Assembly (NCBI GenBank): GCA_904419955.1
Contig: CAJFTO010000030.1
Coordinates: 2,501 to 43,834 of the forward strand
Reading direction: 5' to 3'
DNA: 41,334 nucleotides
DNA from: Candidatus Roslinia caecavium
GTDB lineage: Bacteria > Bacillota > Clostridia > Monoglobales > Monoglobaceae
Shown here piece by piece: positions 16,583 through 25,973 of this stretch. The notes under the pieces are model-generated. The model made no database searches. It saw only the letters and a program-made list of their open reading frames with translations, and had not been told where the DNA came from. Every line of letters starts with the position of its first letter. Position 1 is the first letter of the stretch. The translations under genes were made by a program, and so were the position numbers.

Positions 16583-17350
16583 TTAAATATTAAAAAACCG
16601 TCTTCCGTTCTCGTATGTTATCCGGCATATCTCGTCGTAGCTAACGCCCTTTACGGCCGCCATCTTCTCGGCCACGAACCTTACGTAGCCGCTGTGGTTG
16701 CGCTCGCCGCGATGCGGTTCGGGCGCCATATACGGGCAGTCGGTCTCGATCATAAGCCTCTCGAGCGGTATCTCTCTGCACGCCTCGACCGCCCGTCTCG
16801 CGTTTTTAAACGTCAATACGCCGGTAAACGAGATCATCAGCCCCATCTTGACAAGCTGCCGCGCCGTTTCCGCGCTGCCCGAGAAGCAGTGCATGACCGC
16901 GTTTTTAACTTTCATATCTCTTAAAATATTTATACAGTCGCCCTTAGAGTCTCTGTCGTGGATAACGACCGGAAGCCCCAGCTCGTCCGCCAGTTCAAGC
17001 TGTTTTACAAACCATTTCTTCTGCGCCTCCCGGTCCGCGTCGTCGTAGTGGTAGTCGAGCCCTATCTCGCCTATCGCCTTGACCTTCTCGTCCTTCGCAA
17101 GCTCTCTTATTACGTCCAGATCGGCGTCGGTCATACCGCTAACGTCGCTCGGATGAACTCCGACCGCCGCATATATGAAATCATATTTTTTTGCGATAGA
17201 CAAAGCCTTTTTCGAGCTTTCGATATCCGCGCCTATGTCCATTATATTTGTAACGCCCGATCCGCGTATCTCTTCGATAAGCTCGTCTCTGTCCTTATCG
17301 AAGCTTTTATCGTCAAGGTGGGCGTGGGTGTCAAATAGCAATTTCGTCAT
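16583..17350 (-). CDS. tatD: TatD family metal-dependent DNase
   Basis: 255 residues. TatD-type hydrolases are TIM-barrel enzymes with two metals acting as 3'-5' DNases and AP endonucleases. Metal ligands are visible: FDTHAHLDD, IGEIGLDYHYDD (Glu), VVIHDRDS (His), VMHCFSGS (His) and MIETDCPYMAPEPHRG (Asp). The start is ambiguous: ATG 17350 is directly abutted by GGGAG with almost no spacing, whereas TTG 17341 would give 9-nt spacing and still begins LLFDTHAH. It is transcribed divergently from proA through a palindromic promoter (17399-17436). In Bacillus, tatD (yabD) is next to yabE; here a yabE-like gene is 13 kb away. Confidence 0.94.
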   Translation of the reverse strand: MTKLLFDTHAHLDDKSFDKDRDELIEEIRGSGVTNIMDIGADIESSKKALSIAKKYDFIYAAVGVHPSDVSGMTDADLDVIRELAKDEKVKAIGEIGLDYHYDDADREAQKKWFVKQLELADELGLPVVIHDRDSKGDCINILRDMKVKNAVMHCFSGSAETARQLVKMGLMISFTGVLTFKNARRAVEACREIPLERLMIETDCPYMAPEPHRGERNHSGYVRFVAEKMAAVKGVSYDEICRITYENGRRFFNI

Positions 17351-17398
17351 CTCCCATTTAAAATTTAGCCGATTTACCCTCTAAACTTGGTAACAGGC

Positions 17399-17436
17399 TT
17401 ATTGATTATATCACAAAGATATGTTATAATCAATAA
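17399..17436. promoter_or_regulatory. Palindromic divergent promoter for tatD and proA
   Basis: The 12-bp arms TTATTGATTATA (17399-17410) and TATAATCAATAA (17425-17436) are perfect inverted repeats around 14 bp. Plus strand: TTGATT 17402-17407, 17 bp, TATAAT 17425-17430, leading to proA. Minus strand: the same hexamers and spacing, leading to tatD. Each arm contains the -35 of one promoter overlapping the -10 of the other by three bases. Confidence 0.75.
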
Positions 17437-17461
17437 AAATAACGCTGAGAGGTGATAGAGA

Positions 17462-18706
17462 ATGCAAGAATTGATAGATAAAGGCAAACTCGCAAAACAG
17501 GCGTCGTATAAGCTCGCGAATCTTTCCACCAACGTGAAAAACGCGGCGCTTACCGCAATAGCCGACGCGCTGATAAGCGAAGCCGATTACATCTTAAGCG
17601 AGAACGCCAAGGATATTGACGCCGGAGAGAAGAACGGAATGAACCCCGGCCTCATAGACAGACTCAGGCTGACGAAAGAGAGGATCGAGGGCATGGCCGA
17701 GGGGATACGCCAGATAGCGGCGCTGCCCGATCCGATAGGCGAGGCGGTCTCCCATACCAAAAGACCTAACGGCCTTCAGATAAGCAAGATACGCGTTCCG
17801 CTCGGAGTGATCGGGATCATATACGAAGCCCGTCCAAACGTCACAGCGGACGCGGCGGGACTCTGCATAAAGACCGGCAACGCGGTCATACTCCGCGGCG
17901 GCAAGGAGGCGTTCAGTTCCAACATGGCGATCGTGAAGGTGATGCAAAAAGCCGCGTATTCAAACGGTCTGCCCGAGGGATCGATAAACTTAGTCGAGAA
18001 CACGACGAGAGAGAGTTCCACCGCGCTGATGCGCCTTAGCGACTATCTCGACGTGATAATCCCCCGCGGCGGCGCCGGACTTATAAAAGCCGTGGTCGAG
18101 AACGCTACCGTTCCCGCTATCGAAACCGGGACCGGCAACTGCCACGTGTACGTGGACGAGAGCGCCGACCTCGATATGGCCAAGGCTATCGTAATAAACG
18201 CGAAGACGCAGCGTCCGTCGGTCTGCAACGCCGAGGAGAAATTGCTCGTCCATAAAGATATAGCGGCGGCTTTCCTGCCCGAGATCATATCCGCGCTGGC
18301 AGAGAAAGGGGTCGAGATCGTCGGCGACGAAGAGGTCTTGAAGGTATATCCGGACGCGACGCCCGCGACCGAGGAGGATTGGTATACCGAATACTTAGAC
18401 CTTAAGATAGGTATAAAGGTAGTCGGATCCATAGACGAGGCTATCGCTCACATCAACAAGTACAACAGCGGACATTCGGAGGCGATCGTGACGAGGAGCT
18501 ACGAGGCGTCTCAGAAGTTCTTGGACGAGATCGACGCGGCGGCGGTATACGTGAACGCGTCCACAAGATTCACCGACGGCTTTGAATTCGGTTTCGGCGC
18601 GGAGATCGGCATAAGCACCCAGAAGATCCACGCGCGCGGACCCATGGGACTCAGCGAGCTGACCTCGACCAAGTACGTCATCCGCGGCGACGGCCAGATC
18701 AGATAA
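17462..18706 (+). CDS. proA: Gamma-glutamyl phosphate reductase
   Basis: 414 residues, full length. ProA reduces gamma-glutamyl phosphate with NADPH to glutamate semialdehyde, the second step of proline synthesis. It has the aldehyde dehydrogenase fold with [32 protein letters not shown] (given in part), a catalytic cysteine in [13 protein letters not shown] and the C-terminal [19 protein letters not shown]. The partner proB is not in the window. SD GAGAGGTGAT is strong. The leader is only about 25 nt from the palindromic promoter. The next gene, metY, follows after 74 bp and may be cotranscribed. Confidence 0.95.
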   Translation: MQELIDKGKLAKQASYKLANLSTNVKNAALTAIADALISEADYILSENAKDIDAGEKNGMNPGLIDRLRLTKERIEGMAEGIRQIAALPDPIGEAVSHTKRPNGLQISKIRVPLGVIGIIYEARPNVTADAAGLCIKTGNAVILRGGKEAFSSNMAIVKVMQKAAYSNGLPEGSINLVENTTRESSTALMRLSDYLDVIIPRGGAGLIKAVVENATVPAIETGTGNCHVYVDESADLDMAKAIVINAKTQRPSVCNAEEKLLVHKDIAAAFLPEIISALAEKGVEIVGDEEVLKVYPDATPATEEDWYTEYLDLKIGIKVVGSIDEAIAHINKYNSGHSEAIVTRSYEASQKFLDEIDAAAVYVNASTRFTDGFEFGFGAEIGISTQKIHARGPMGLSELTSTKYVIRGDGQIR

Positions 18707-18780
18707 AAGCGAAGGCTTAAGGCGCGCCTTTAAATTTTCCGCGCCAAAGATCAACTTAACTAACAGGAGGACGTTAACAG

Positions 18781-20067
18781 ATGAACATAAACGATATGAA
18801 AATTGAGACCAAATGCGTGCAGGCGGGCTACGACCCCCAAAACGGCGAGCCGAGAGTTCTGCCGATATACCAGAGCACGACCTGGAAATATTCTTCTACC
18901 GAGCAGATGGGCAGGCTCTTCGACCTCGAGGAGAGCGGCTATTTCTACACCAGGCTCGCAAACCCCACCAACGACGCGGTCGCGGCCAAGATAACCGCGC
19001 TCGAGGGCGGAGTAGCCGGTATGCTGACCTCTTCGGGACAGGCGGCCTGCTTCTACTCGATATTCAACATATGCGAGGCGGGCGACCACTTCGTCTGCTC
19101 GTCGAACATCTACGGCGGAACGTTCAACCTCTTCGGCGTTACAATGAAGAAGCTGGGCATAGACGCGACGTTCGTAGACCCCGACGCGAGCGAGGAAGAA
19201 CTGAATAAGGCGTTTAAGGAGAACACAAAGGCGATGTTCGGCGAGACGATAGCCAACCCCGCGCTGACCGTGCTCGACATCGAGAAATTCGCGAAGGTAG
19301 CTCACGCGCACAACGTTCCGCTCATAGTGGACAACACCTTTGCGACCCCGGTAAACTGCCGCCCGTTTGAATGGGGCGCGGACATCGTAGTCCACTCCAC
19401 CACAAAGTACATGGACGGCCACGCGACGAGCGTCGGCGGCGCCATAATCGACAGCGGTAACTTCGACTGGGAAGCGGCCGGGAAGTTCCCGGGTCTTACC
19501 ACCCCCGACGAGTCGTATCACGGCATAACCTATACGAAAAAGTTCGGCAAGGCCGCGTATATCACCAAGGCTACGGCTCAGGTCATGAGAGACCTCGGCT
19601 CGATCCCCTCGCCGCATAATTCGTTCCTGCTCAATATCGGGCTCGAGACCCTGCCGCTCAGGGTGAAACAGCACTGCGCCAACGCGCAGGCGGTCGCCGA
19701 GTATCTGAGCGAAAACGAGAAGATCTCGTGGGTGAGCTACTGCGGTCTCCCGGGCGATAAGTATTACGAGCTGGCTCAGAAATACCTCTCGAACGGCTCC
19801 TGCGGCGTTATATCGTTCGGAGTCAAGGGCGGCAGAGAAAACGCGGTCAAGTTTATGGACAGCCTGAAGCTCGCGGCTATAGTCACTCACGTGGCCGACG
19901 CGCGCACATCGGTGCTCCACCCCGCGAGCCACACCCACAGACAGCTAAACGACGAGGAACTCAAGGCCGCCGGAGTTACGCCCGACCTTATAAGGTTCTC
20001 TGTCGGTATCGAAAACGCCGACGACATAATCGCGGACATACAACAGGCGCTCGACTGCATAGACTGA
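18781..20067 (+). CDS. metY: O-acetylhomoserine sulfhydrylase
   Basis: 428 residues. A PLP enzyme making homocysteine from O-acetylhomoserine and sulfide in direct-sulfhydrylation methionine synthesis. Motifs: TKCVQAGYDPQNGEPRVLPIYQST (in part), YTRLANPTNDAVAAKITALEGG, SSGQAACFYSIFN, and the PLP lysine K209 in HSTTKYMDGHATSVGG; the C-terminus has SVGIENADDIIADIQQAL. Length and the large insert near residues 230-260 fit MetY rather than MetB or MetC. SD AGGAGG precedes the ATG. No SAM or T-box riboswitch is upstream; an AAGGCGCGCCTT palindrome (18719-18730) may be a weak terminator or just spacer. Confidence 0.93.
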   Translation: MNINDMKIETKCVQAGYDPQNGEPRVLPIYQSTTWKYSSTEQMGRLFDLEESGYFYTRLANPTNDAVAAKITALEGGVAGMLTSSGQAACFYSIFNICEAGDHFVCSSNIYGGTFNLFGVTMKKLGIDATFVDPDASEEELNKAFKENTKAMFGETIANPALTVLDIEKFAKVAHAHNVPLIVDNTFATPVNCRPFEWGADIVVHSTTKYMDGHATSVGGAIIDSGNFDWEAAGKFPGLTTPDESYHGITYTKKFGKAAYITKATAQVMRDLGSIPSPHNSFLLNIGLETLPLRVKQHCANAQAVAEYLSENEKISWVSYCGLPGDKYYELAQKYLSNGSCGVISFGVKGGRENAVKFMDSLKLAAIVTHVADARTSVLHPASHTHRQLNDEELKAAGVTPDLIRFSVGIENADDIIADIQQALDCID

Positions 20068-20586
20068 TTTTTCGCGGGAAACTTTCGCGCGGGCGGAACC
20101 GAAAAAACGCTTTTCGCTCTAAACCGCGGCGAGTCCTTGGATTCGGCGGAGCCGCGCCGCATATTCGAAGCCGAGCGCGGAAGGATCGCTTTTCCGCTTT
20201 CTCTCAACAATAACGACGATCTGCGGCGTATATATTTAATTTTACATATATGCGCCGCTTTTCATAACGGCTCCGGCTCCGGCGGATTTAAGCGTTTTGG
20301 CCGGGTCTTAGACCGGTCTTCGCTTTAGACCCGCGTTCGGCCGGTATGCGCCGCCGGGGCAAAACGCCCGGCCCGCAAAAAATTTTCTGTTTTATCCGCT
20401 TTTTTGCAAATAACGCTTGCAAATTTGCGAGTTTTATTTTATTATATTAATAAATATCTATTTTCGTCATTTTGTACTATATAGTTGATATATATCGGTC
20501 TGCTTATAAAAATCTATAGACGCAAACTTATATACCGGTTAAACGATCTTATATTGTATAGCATTATGAAACGGAGGATTCGACTT
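20068..20586. other. Intergenic region with several hairpins
   Basis: No gene supported. Besides the terminator at 20223-20264, GC-rich inverted repeats follow at about 20304-20335 (CGGGTCT with AGACCCG) and 20353-20372 (GCCGGG with CCCGGC). Near 20403-20430 TTTGCAAA-type palindromes recur. The last 100 bp are AT-rich without a clear promoter for the AraC gene. Confidence 0.5.
20223..20264 (+). terminator. Probable rho-independent terminator after metY
   Basis: GCGGCGTATATAT (20223-20235) pairs with ATATATGCGCCGC (20246-20258), 13 bp with one T-G wobble, followed by TTTTCAT. Confidence 0.6.
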
Positions 20587-21432
20587 ATGGTAAAAAATAA
20601 CTTCAGCCTGTTTCAAGCTCAGTACGACGTAGGCTTAAACCCCGTTAATTCAGACTATCATACCCATAACGAGTACGAGCTGTATCTCCAGTTGGAAAAG
20701 GAGTCGAATTACTATATAGGTCCCACCTGCTACCATCTAAAGCGCGGATATATGCTTATAATAAACAACAACGAGATACATAAGTGTCCTAACGTCGGCG
20801 ACATGAACTTTCGCCGCGCGACCGTGTACTTCAATCCGACGTATATGAACAACATAAGCATATATTCAAACACCGACCTGCTGAGCTGTTTTAAGCACCC
20901 CATCGGCAAGAAGAACCTGATCGTTCTCGACGAGGAGCAGCTGGGCGTTGTGGTAGAATATATAGACGATATGGTGAAGTACCAGAATTCGACCGCCTAC
21001 GCGGACGGTACGAAAGCGCTGATAGCTCTGATAAGGCTCCTTGTTTTGATAAACCGCATATATTCGACCACCACGTTTGAAAACGGGATCACGTCGAAAC
21101 AGCAGAGTTCTTATCTCAACAGGATCTATCCGATAATAAGCTATATAGACGACCATTACGCCGAGAACCTCTCGCTTGAAAATATAGCTAACGCGCTCGG
21201 AATGAACAAATACACCATAAGCCATATATTCAAACAGGTCACAGGCAGCACCATACACAACTATATTTCGCTGAAGCGTATCTCCTGCGCGAAGGCGCTG
21301 CTGCTCGAGGGCAAGAACGTGACCGAGACCTGCTACCTCTCCGGGTTCAACGACTACTCCAACTTTATCAGGCGTTTTAAGGCCGAGACCGGCATGACGC
21401 CCGGAGAGTACAAAAATATCAATAACGTATGA
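20587..21432 (+). CDS. AraC family transcriptional regulator
   Basis: 281 residues from ATG 20587; the frame is open upstream, but GGAGG at 20573-20577 fixes this start. The N-terminal cupin-like ligand domain includes YHTHNEYELYLQLE and YHLKRGYMLIINNNEIHKC. The C-terminal double helix-turn-helix (about residues 180-278) includes NLSLENIANALGMNKYTISH and GFNDYSNFIRRFKAETGMTP. It probably senses a small molecule, often a sugar in this family, but no transport or catabolic genes are adjacent, so the target is unknown. It stands alone between metY and the ECF sigma operon. Confidence 0.9.
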   Translation: MVKNNFSLFQAQYDVGLNPVNSDYHTHNEYELYLQLEKESNYYIGPTCYHLKRGYMLIINNNEIHKCPNVGDMNFRRATVYFNPTYMNNISIYSNTDLLSCFKHPIGKKNLIVLDEEQLGVVVEYIDDMVKYQNSTAYADGTKALIALIRLLVLINRIYSTTTFENGITSKQQSSYLNRIYPIISYIDDHYAENLSLENIANALGMNKYTISHIFKQVTGSTIHNYISLKRISCAKALLLEGKNVTETCYLSGFNDYSNFIRRFKAETGMTPGEYKNINNV

Positions 21433-21442
21433 TCGCGCTGAT

Positions 21443-21477
21443 TGCGGCCGAACGCGCCGCAGTCAGGATTTTTTATT
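21443..21477 (+). terminator. Possible terminator after the AraC gene
   Basis: TGCGGC (21443-21448) pairs with GCCGCA (21456-21461); a run of six T lies a few bases further on. Short stem, moderate support. Confidence 0.4.
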
Positions 21478-21575
21478 CTGAGGCGTTTTTATTTATATAA
21501 ATTTTTTAAAATAATACCAACCTTTTTCAAATACCGCCGTGTAACATAATGAGAAACATAAGGAGGAACGGAGCA

Positions 21576-22136
21576 GTGAATGAAAAAGCCGTAATAAAAA
21601 GATGCCAAAACGGCGACAAACTCGCGTTCGACGAGCTGATCCGTTTCTTTTATCCGTACGTCTCAAAATATCTTACGCGGCTCACCTGCGACGAGAAGCT
21701 GACCGAAGATCTGACTCAGGAGACGTTTTTAAAGGTCATCCGCTCGATAGACCGCTATGATCCCGGCGGCTCCGCCGGCTTCGGAACCTATATCATCACG
21801 GTCGCCAAAAACAGCTACATCGATTTTTGCAGAAAGAACAAGGCCGAACTCTACGATAATATCGAGGACTTGAGCGGGACGGAGCCGCCGGGATCGTCGA
21901 ACTTTGAAGAAGACGTTTTAAGGAAACTCGACTACGAGAGCGTACTCGGCTATATAAACGACCTGCCGCCGGATCAGAGCGCGGCGATAAAACTGAAATA
22001 TATAGACGAGCTGACTCTTAAGGAGATAGCCGAACTGACCGGCGTTCCTGCGAAGACGGTCAAGAGCCGTATCCACGAGGGCGTGAAAAAGCTCAGAAAA
22101 AGATTATCACGGAAAGGAAGGATCGACAATGAATAA
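21576..22136 (+). CDS. ECF-type RNA polymerase sigma factor
   Basis: 186 residues from GTG 21576, chosen because AAGGAGG (21560-21566) is 9 nt upstream; an in-frame ATG at 21549 has no SD. Region 2 is at about residues 14-80 (AFDELIRFFYPYVSKYL, LTQETFLKVIRSIDRYD, FGTYIITVAKNSYIDFCRKN) and region 4 at about 120-178 (LPPDQSAAIKLKYIDELTLK, EIAELTGVPAKTVKSRI). It overlaps the next gene by 8 bp, and that gene overlaps the third by 8 bp, making a tight three-gene unit whose other members are membrane proteins. They are the likely regulators. Confidence 0.9.
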   Translation: MNEKAVIKRCQNGDKLAFDELIRFFYPYVSKYLTRLTCDEKLTEDLTQETFLKVIRSIDRYDPGGSAGFGTYIITVAKNSYIDFCRKNKAELYDNIEDLSGTEPPGSSNFEEDVLRKLDYESVLGYINDLPPDQSAAIKLKYIDELTLKEIAELTGVPAKTVKSRIHEGVKKLRKRLSRKGRIDNE

Positions 22137-22392
22137 AAGCGCAGATAAACTCATTCAGACGTTAGAGCCGGAAATAGAAGCAAAATGCCGGCAGCTCAGA
22201 CAGAAGCGAAAGGAACGCGCGGCGCTCAGGATATTTATTTTAGGCTTGATAGCGGCGCTGATCGTTCCGGCGTTATTGATCTTTGCCGGAGCGACCTGGT
22301 TCGCGGTCTTAACGCCTTTCGCGTTTTTGGCCGTAGGCTTTATAGTATTATCGCCAATTTTGATCAATATGGGAGGCTCAGTCTGTGAATAG
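22129..22392 (+). CDS. Small two-helix membrane protein in the sigma operon
   Basis: 87 residues. An N-terminal charged, probably cytoplasmic segment (about 1-32, with EAKCRQLRQKRKERAALR) is followed by two TM helices (about 33-53 and 56-82). There is no known domain and no zinc-binding anti-sigma motif (HxxxCxxC). It overlaps the sigma gene by 8 bp and the following gene by 8 bp. By position it could be an anti-sigma factor or a subunit of a membrane sensor with the next protein; the function is unknown. Confidence 0.75.
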   Translation: MNKSADKLIQTLEPEIEAKCRQLRQKRKERAALRIFILGLIAALIVPALLIFAGATWFAVLTPFAFLAVGFIVLSPILINMGGSVCE

Positions 22393-23323
22393 ATTCGACT
22401 CGTTTATAAACAAAATTAACTTTAAGAAGCTCGCGATCCTTTATATAATCGCAGCGCTTATAGCCGCGATCGTCTGCACGTGCGTAATAGAATCGATATA
22501 CCACGACAGGATATGTTTCGCGCTGACCTTCTCACGGCTCAGCGAAAAGATCGAGCGCGGCTCGGCGACCTCCGAGGAGATCAAGGCGGAGCTGTCCGAC
22601 CTGGCCGCTTCCATACCCGACGTCGTGGACGCGCTCGTTTTAGACGATTCAAACCGTATCGTCTACTCGGCCTCCGACTCAAGGCTCGCCTGGGACGACC
22701 GGCTCGAGCTGAACGCCGGAGAGATCGGGACCACCTTCATGGTATCCGAAAGCGCCCCGAACGCCGTGTTTAAATTTGTAAAGAAAGAGGAATTCATGCT
22801 GTCCTCGGTCTTCGCCTCCGCCTTTACCGAACTGAGCGAAGGCCGCGACGAGGAAAACATATACCAATACGAACTTCAGAACAAAACCGTATATCTGCTC
22901 GGCTTTATGGGCAGAGACGCAAACGGCGACAGAGTCTACGTTATAAACAACATCTCCCACGCGCCGAACGGGAACTTGGCGATCAAGCTCACGCTCGCGC
23001 TCGCCATGTTCTTCTTTATGCTGTACTGGGTCATAACCGCCCTGTGGATATACCAAAACGCCCTGGCGGCTCGTCTGCCCGCGCTTCTCTGGGGCTGCGC
23101 GGCGCTGCTTACGAACCTGGCGGCGGTCGTCGTGTATTTGATCTATAAGTATACCAACGCGGTCTGCCGAAGCTGCGGCGCGGTTCAGAATAGAGAAAAC
23201 CAATTTTGCGTAAACTGCGGAGAAAAAATAGGGTTTACCTGTCCAAACTGCGGACGGACTCTATACAGAAACTTAAATTTCTGCCCGGACTGCGGCGAAA
23301 AGCTAAACGGATCGGTCGAATAA
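22385..23323 (+). CDS. Membrane protein with extracellular domain and C-terminal double zinc ribbon
   Basis: 312 residues from GTG 22385 (GGGAGG SD 8 nt upstream). TM helix at about 14-37, an extracytoplasmic region of about 155 residues with alpha/beta sensor-like patterning (residues about 40-195), then two TM helices (about 200-222 and 230-256), and a cytoplasmic tail with two Cys4 zinc ribbons (CRSCGAVQN, FCVNCG; CPNCGRTLY, FCPDCG). I recognise no named family. Gene overlap with an ECF sigma factor suggests that it transmits an external signal to that sigma factor, with the ribbons as possible interaction modules; this is inference. Confidence 0.8.
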   Translation: MNRFDSFINKINFKKLAILYIIAALIAAIVCTCVIESIYHDRICFALTFSRLSEKIERGSATSEEIKAELSDLAASIPDVVDALVLDDSNRIVYSASDSRLAWDDRLELNAGEIGTTFMVSESAPNAVFKFVKKEEFMLSSVFASAFTELSEGRDEENIYQYELQNKTVYLLGFMGRDANGDRVYVINNISHAPNGNLAIKLTLALAMFFFMLYWVITALWIYQNALAARLPALLWGCAALLTNLAAVVVYLIYKYTNAVCRSCGAVQNRENQFCVNCGEKIGFTCPNCGRTLYRNLNFCPDCGEKLNGSVE

Positions 23324-23450
23324 CTTCAGCAAAGCGCGTTAGGTAATCTGAGTCTAAACATACGGCGGCGGCTTAACGAGCCGCGCGCTCAAGACGTATA
23401 ATATAAATCGTATCGAAGTATTAAGGTAAATCGAAAGGAGCGTTAAACGC

Positions 23451-25709
23451 GTGAACCCGCAAAATAACATAACCAAAAGCGTCGGGCGGATATTAAAGGA
23501 CAATATCTGCACCGCGTTCAATTTTCTGAATTTTATGATAGCCATAGCTCTCGCCTGCGTCGGAGCCTGGACGAATATGCTGTTTATCCTGGTAATTATA
23601 ACGAACACGGCGATAGGGATCGCTCAGGAGATAAAAGCGAAAAAGCTGGTCGAAAAGCTTTCTCTGCTCTCCGAGCCGACGGCTAACATCGGCAGAAACG
23701 GCGAGAGATTGACCGTTGGGATCGGCGAGGTACTCAAGGGCGACATACTCTTCCTCGAGAGCGGAAACACGATCTGCGCCGACAGCGTCGTAAAGAGCGG
23801 CGAGCTCGAGGTCAACGAGTCCCTGCTTACCGGCGAATCCGACCCGGTGATCAAAAAGCCGGGCGACTCTCTGCTCTCGGGCAGTTCGGTAATAAGCGGA
23901 AAATGCGAGGCCGAGATCGTTCATACGGGCGACGAGAACTACGCCTCCCAGATCGTAAACGAAGTGAAAAAGTCCAAGGGCTTAAACTCCGATCTGCTGC
24001 GTTCGATGCGCAGAGTCACCAAGTTCACCGGCTGGCTGATCGTTCCGCTCGGCGTTATCCTGTTTTTGCAGGCCTACTTTTTAAGAGACGCCTCCGTCCA
24101 CGACGCGGTAGTCTCGACCTCGGCCGGGCTTTTGGGCATGCTGCCCAAGGGTCTCGTCCTCATGATAGGCATAGGTCTCGCGACCGGTATAATACGCCTG
24201 TCGAAGCGGGACGTGCTGGTCCACGACCTGTATTCCCTCGAAAACCTCGCCCACGTAGACGTGATCTGTCTCGATAAAACAGGTACGCTGACCGAGGGCA
24301 AGATGAAGGTCGAGAGCGTATACATGGCGGATAACAAATACGAAGCCGAGTTTAAAAAGCTGATAGGCGCGTTTCTCGGCTCCTCTACCGACAACAACGC
24401 CACATTTCAGGCGATGAAGGCCTTCTTCCCTGCAAACGACGATATAGAGATCGTCTCCGACGTTCCGTTCTCATCCGAAAGGAAATGGAGCGGAGTTACC
24501 TTCTCGGACGGCAGGAGTTTCGTACTCGGCGCCCCCGAAAAACTCTGCGCCTCCGCTCTTCCGCCCGAGATAGAAAACGAACTGCGGGACGGAAAGCGCG
24601 TTCTCGCCGCGGGTCTTGCGGACGAGATCCGGGACAAGCGGATAGATCCCCAAAAATTCCGGCTCCTCGCCGCGATCGTTATAACCGATCCCATCAGAGA
24701 AAACGCCGTCCGGGCCGTCTCATACTTCCGAAACGAAGACGTGGACGTAAAAGTTATCTCCGGCGACAATCCGCTGACCGTATCGGCGGTCGCGCGGAAG
24801 GCGGGTATCAGAAACGCCGACAAATATATAGATATGTCCATGATCTCCGACGAGGACATACCGCAGGTAGCCAGAGAATATACCGTATTCGGCCGCGTAA
24901 GACCCGAACAGAAGCGAACAATAGTATCGACCATGCAGGCCGAGGGGCATAACGTAGCCATGACCGGCGACGGCGTAAACGACCTGCTCGCCATGAAACA
25001 GGCAGACTGCTCGATAGCCGTAGGCCAGGGGACCGACGCGGCGCGGCAGACGGCTCAGATCGTTCTCCTGGACTCGGACTTTTCCAAGCTCAGGGACGTG
25101 CTGTCCGAAGGCAGGCGGGTGGTCAACAACATAACCAAATCGGCCGGAGTGTTCTTTATCAAAACGATATACTCGATACTGATAACGATGTTATGTATAA
25201 TATTCAACTGCCCATTCCCACTCATACCGATACAGATAACCCTGATAGACGCGATAATCGAGGGCTACCCGGCGTTTATCATGTCGTTCGAGCCGAACGA
25301 CGTCAAGGTCAGGGGCAGGTTCCTGAATACGGCTCTTAGGACGGCGGCGCCTAACGCCATAGCGGTTACGCTCTCATTCTGCGTCATGTACCCGGCGTCT
25401 AATATCCTTCATATAGCCCCCGAGCAAACTACGCTGATAATGTATCTGATCGTGGGAATTACCGGAATCATAGGCGTGATAAAAGCGTGCCTGCCGTTTA
25501 ACAAACTGAGGGCGTTTTTGGCGGCGACTACCGCCGCGGGCTTCTTCGCGGCGCTGATCTTATTCCGGCCGCTGCTTAAACTGCCGGTTCTAAACGTCGA
25601 AAACCTCCCGGTCTTGATCGTCGTTGCGGCCGCGGCCATACTTATTACCTGCTTCATCAAACTGCCCCAAAAAAGCCCGCTCAAGAAAACTATGTTTTCG
25701 CGAACGTAA
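23451..25709 (+). CDS. Cation-translocating P-type ATPase (CtpE/Exp7-like)
   Basis: 752 residues from GTG 23451 (SD AAAGGAG). Membrane pump with the actuator motif TGES at 127-130, phosphorylation site DKTGTLT at 275-281, and hinge motif TGDGVND at 505-511. TM helices: two before the actuator (about 22-58), two flanking the ion site (about 193-213 and 220-248), and about six at the C-terminus. The membrane ion-binding loop is GMLPKGLVLM (P4 region), which lacks the CPx motif of heavy-metal pumps. Overall form matches the CtpE/Exp7 group, in which Mycobacterium CtpE transports calcium; substrate here is therefore probably Ca2+ or another divalent ion but is not proven. It has no N-terminal metal-binding domain. 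A terminator follows. Confidence 0.9.
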   Translation: MNPQNNITKSVGRILKDNICTAFNFLNFMIAIALACVGAWTNMLFILVIITNTAIGIAQEIKAKKLVEKLSLLSEPTANIGRNGERLTVGIGEVLKGDILFLESGNTICADSVVKSGELEVNESLLTGESDPVIKKPGDSLLSGSSVISGKCEAEIVHTGDENYASQIVNEVKKSKGLNSDLLRSMRRVTKFTGWLIVPLGVILFLQAYFLRDASVHDAVVSTSAGLLGMLPKGLVLMIGIGLATGIIRLSKRDVLVHDLYSLENLAHVDVICLDKTGTLTEGKMKVESVYMADNKYEAEFKKLIGAFLGSSTDNNATFQAMKAFFPANDDIEIVSDVPFSSERKWSGVTFSDGRSFVLGAPEKLCASALPPEIENELRDGKRVLAAGLADEIRDKRIDPQKFRLLAAIVITDPIRENAVRAVSYFRNEDVDVKVISGDNPLTVSAVARKAGIRNADKYIDMSMISDEDIPQVAREYTVFGRVRPEQKRTIVSTMQAEGHNVAMTGDGVNDLLAMKQADCSIAVGQGTDAARQTAQIVLLDSDFSKLRDVLSEGRRVVNNITKSAGVFFIKTIYSILITMLCIIFNCPFPLIPIQITLIDAIIEGYPAFIMSFEPNDVKVRGRFLNTALRTAAPNAIAVTLSFCVMYPASNILHIAPEQTTLIMYLIVGITGIIGVIKACLPFNKLRAFLAATTAAGFFAALILFRPLLKLPVLNVENLPVLIVVAAAAILITCFIKLPQKSPLKKTMFSRT

Positions 25710-25734
25710 AGCGAGCTTCCCGCAATCGGTCTTT

Positions 25735-25766
25735 AAACGCCGCTGAGCTTACCTCGCGGCGTTTTT
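25735..25766 (+). terminator. Terminator after the P-type ATPase gene
   Basis: AAACGCCGC (25735-25743) pairs with GCGGCGTTT (25756-25764), ending in a run of five T. Confidence 0.75.
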
Positions 25767-25885
25767 GGCGTGAAACGCCGCGGCTCCGTTTAATTCCTGC
25801 CAAGGTCTACGCTCCCCCGCTATTCCTATCGTCGATACCGGTTTTGGATTTTCGCCGCCAGGCTGCGCCGCGCTTGACGCGCAAA

Positions 25886-25926
25886 TCAAAAACGCCCCGC
25901 CGCGAGACTAAGCCGCGGACGGGGCG
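25886..25926 (-). terminator. Terminator of the lipoprotein gene
   Basis: On the minus strand, CGCCCCG (from 25926) pairs with CGGGGCG (to 25893), extended by CGCG/CGCG after small bulges, followed by TTTTTGATTT. Confidence 0.75.
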
Positions 25927-25973
25927 TCTATGTACTTTTTAACCGATCTACTCCATCGATATCGCCTAACCGA

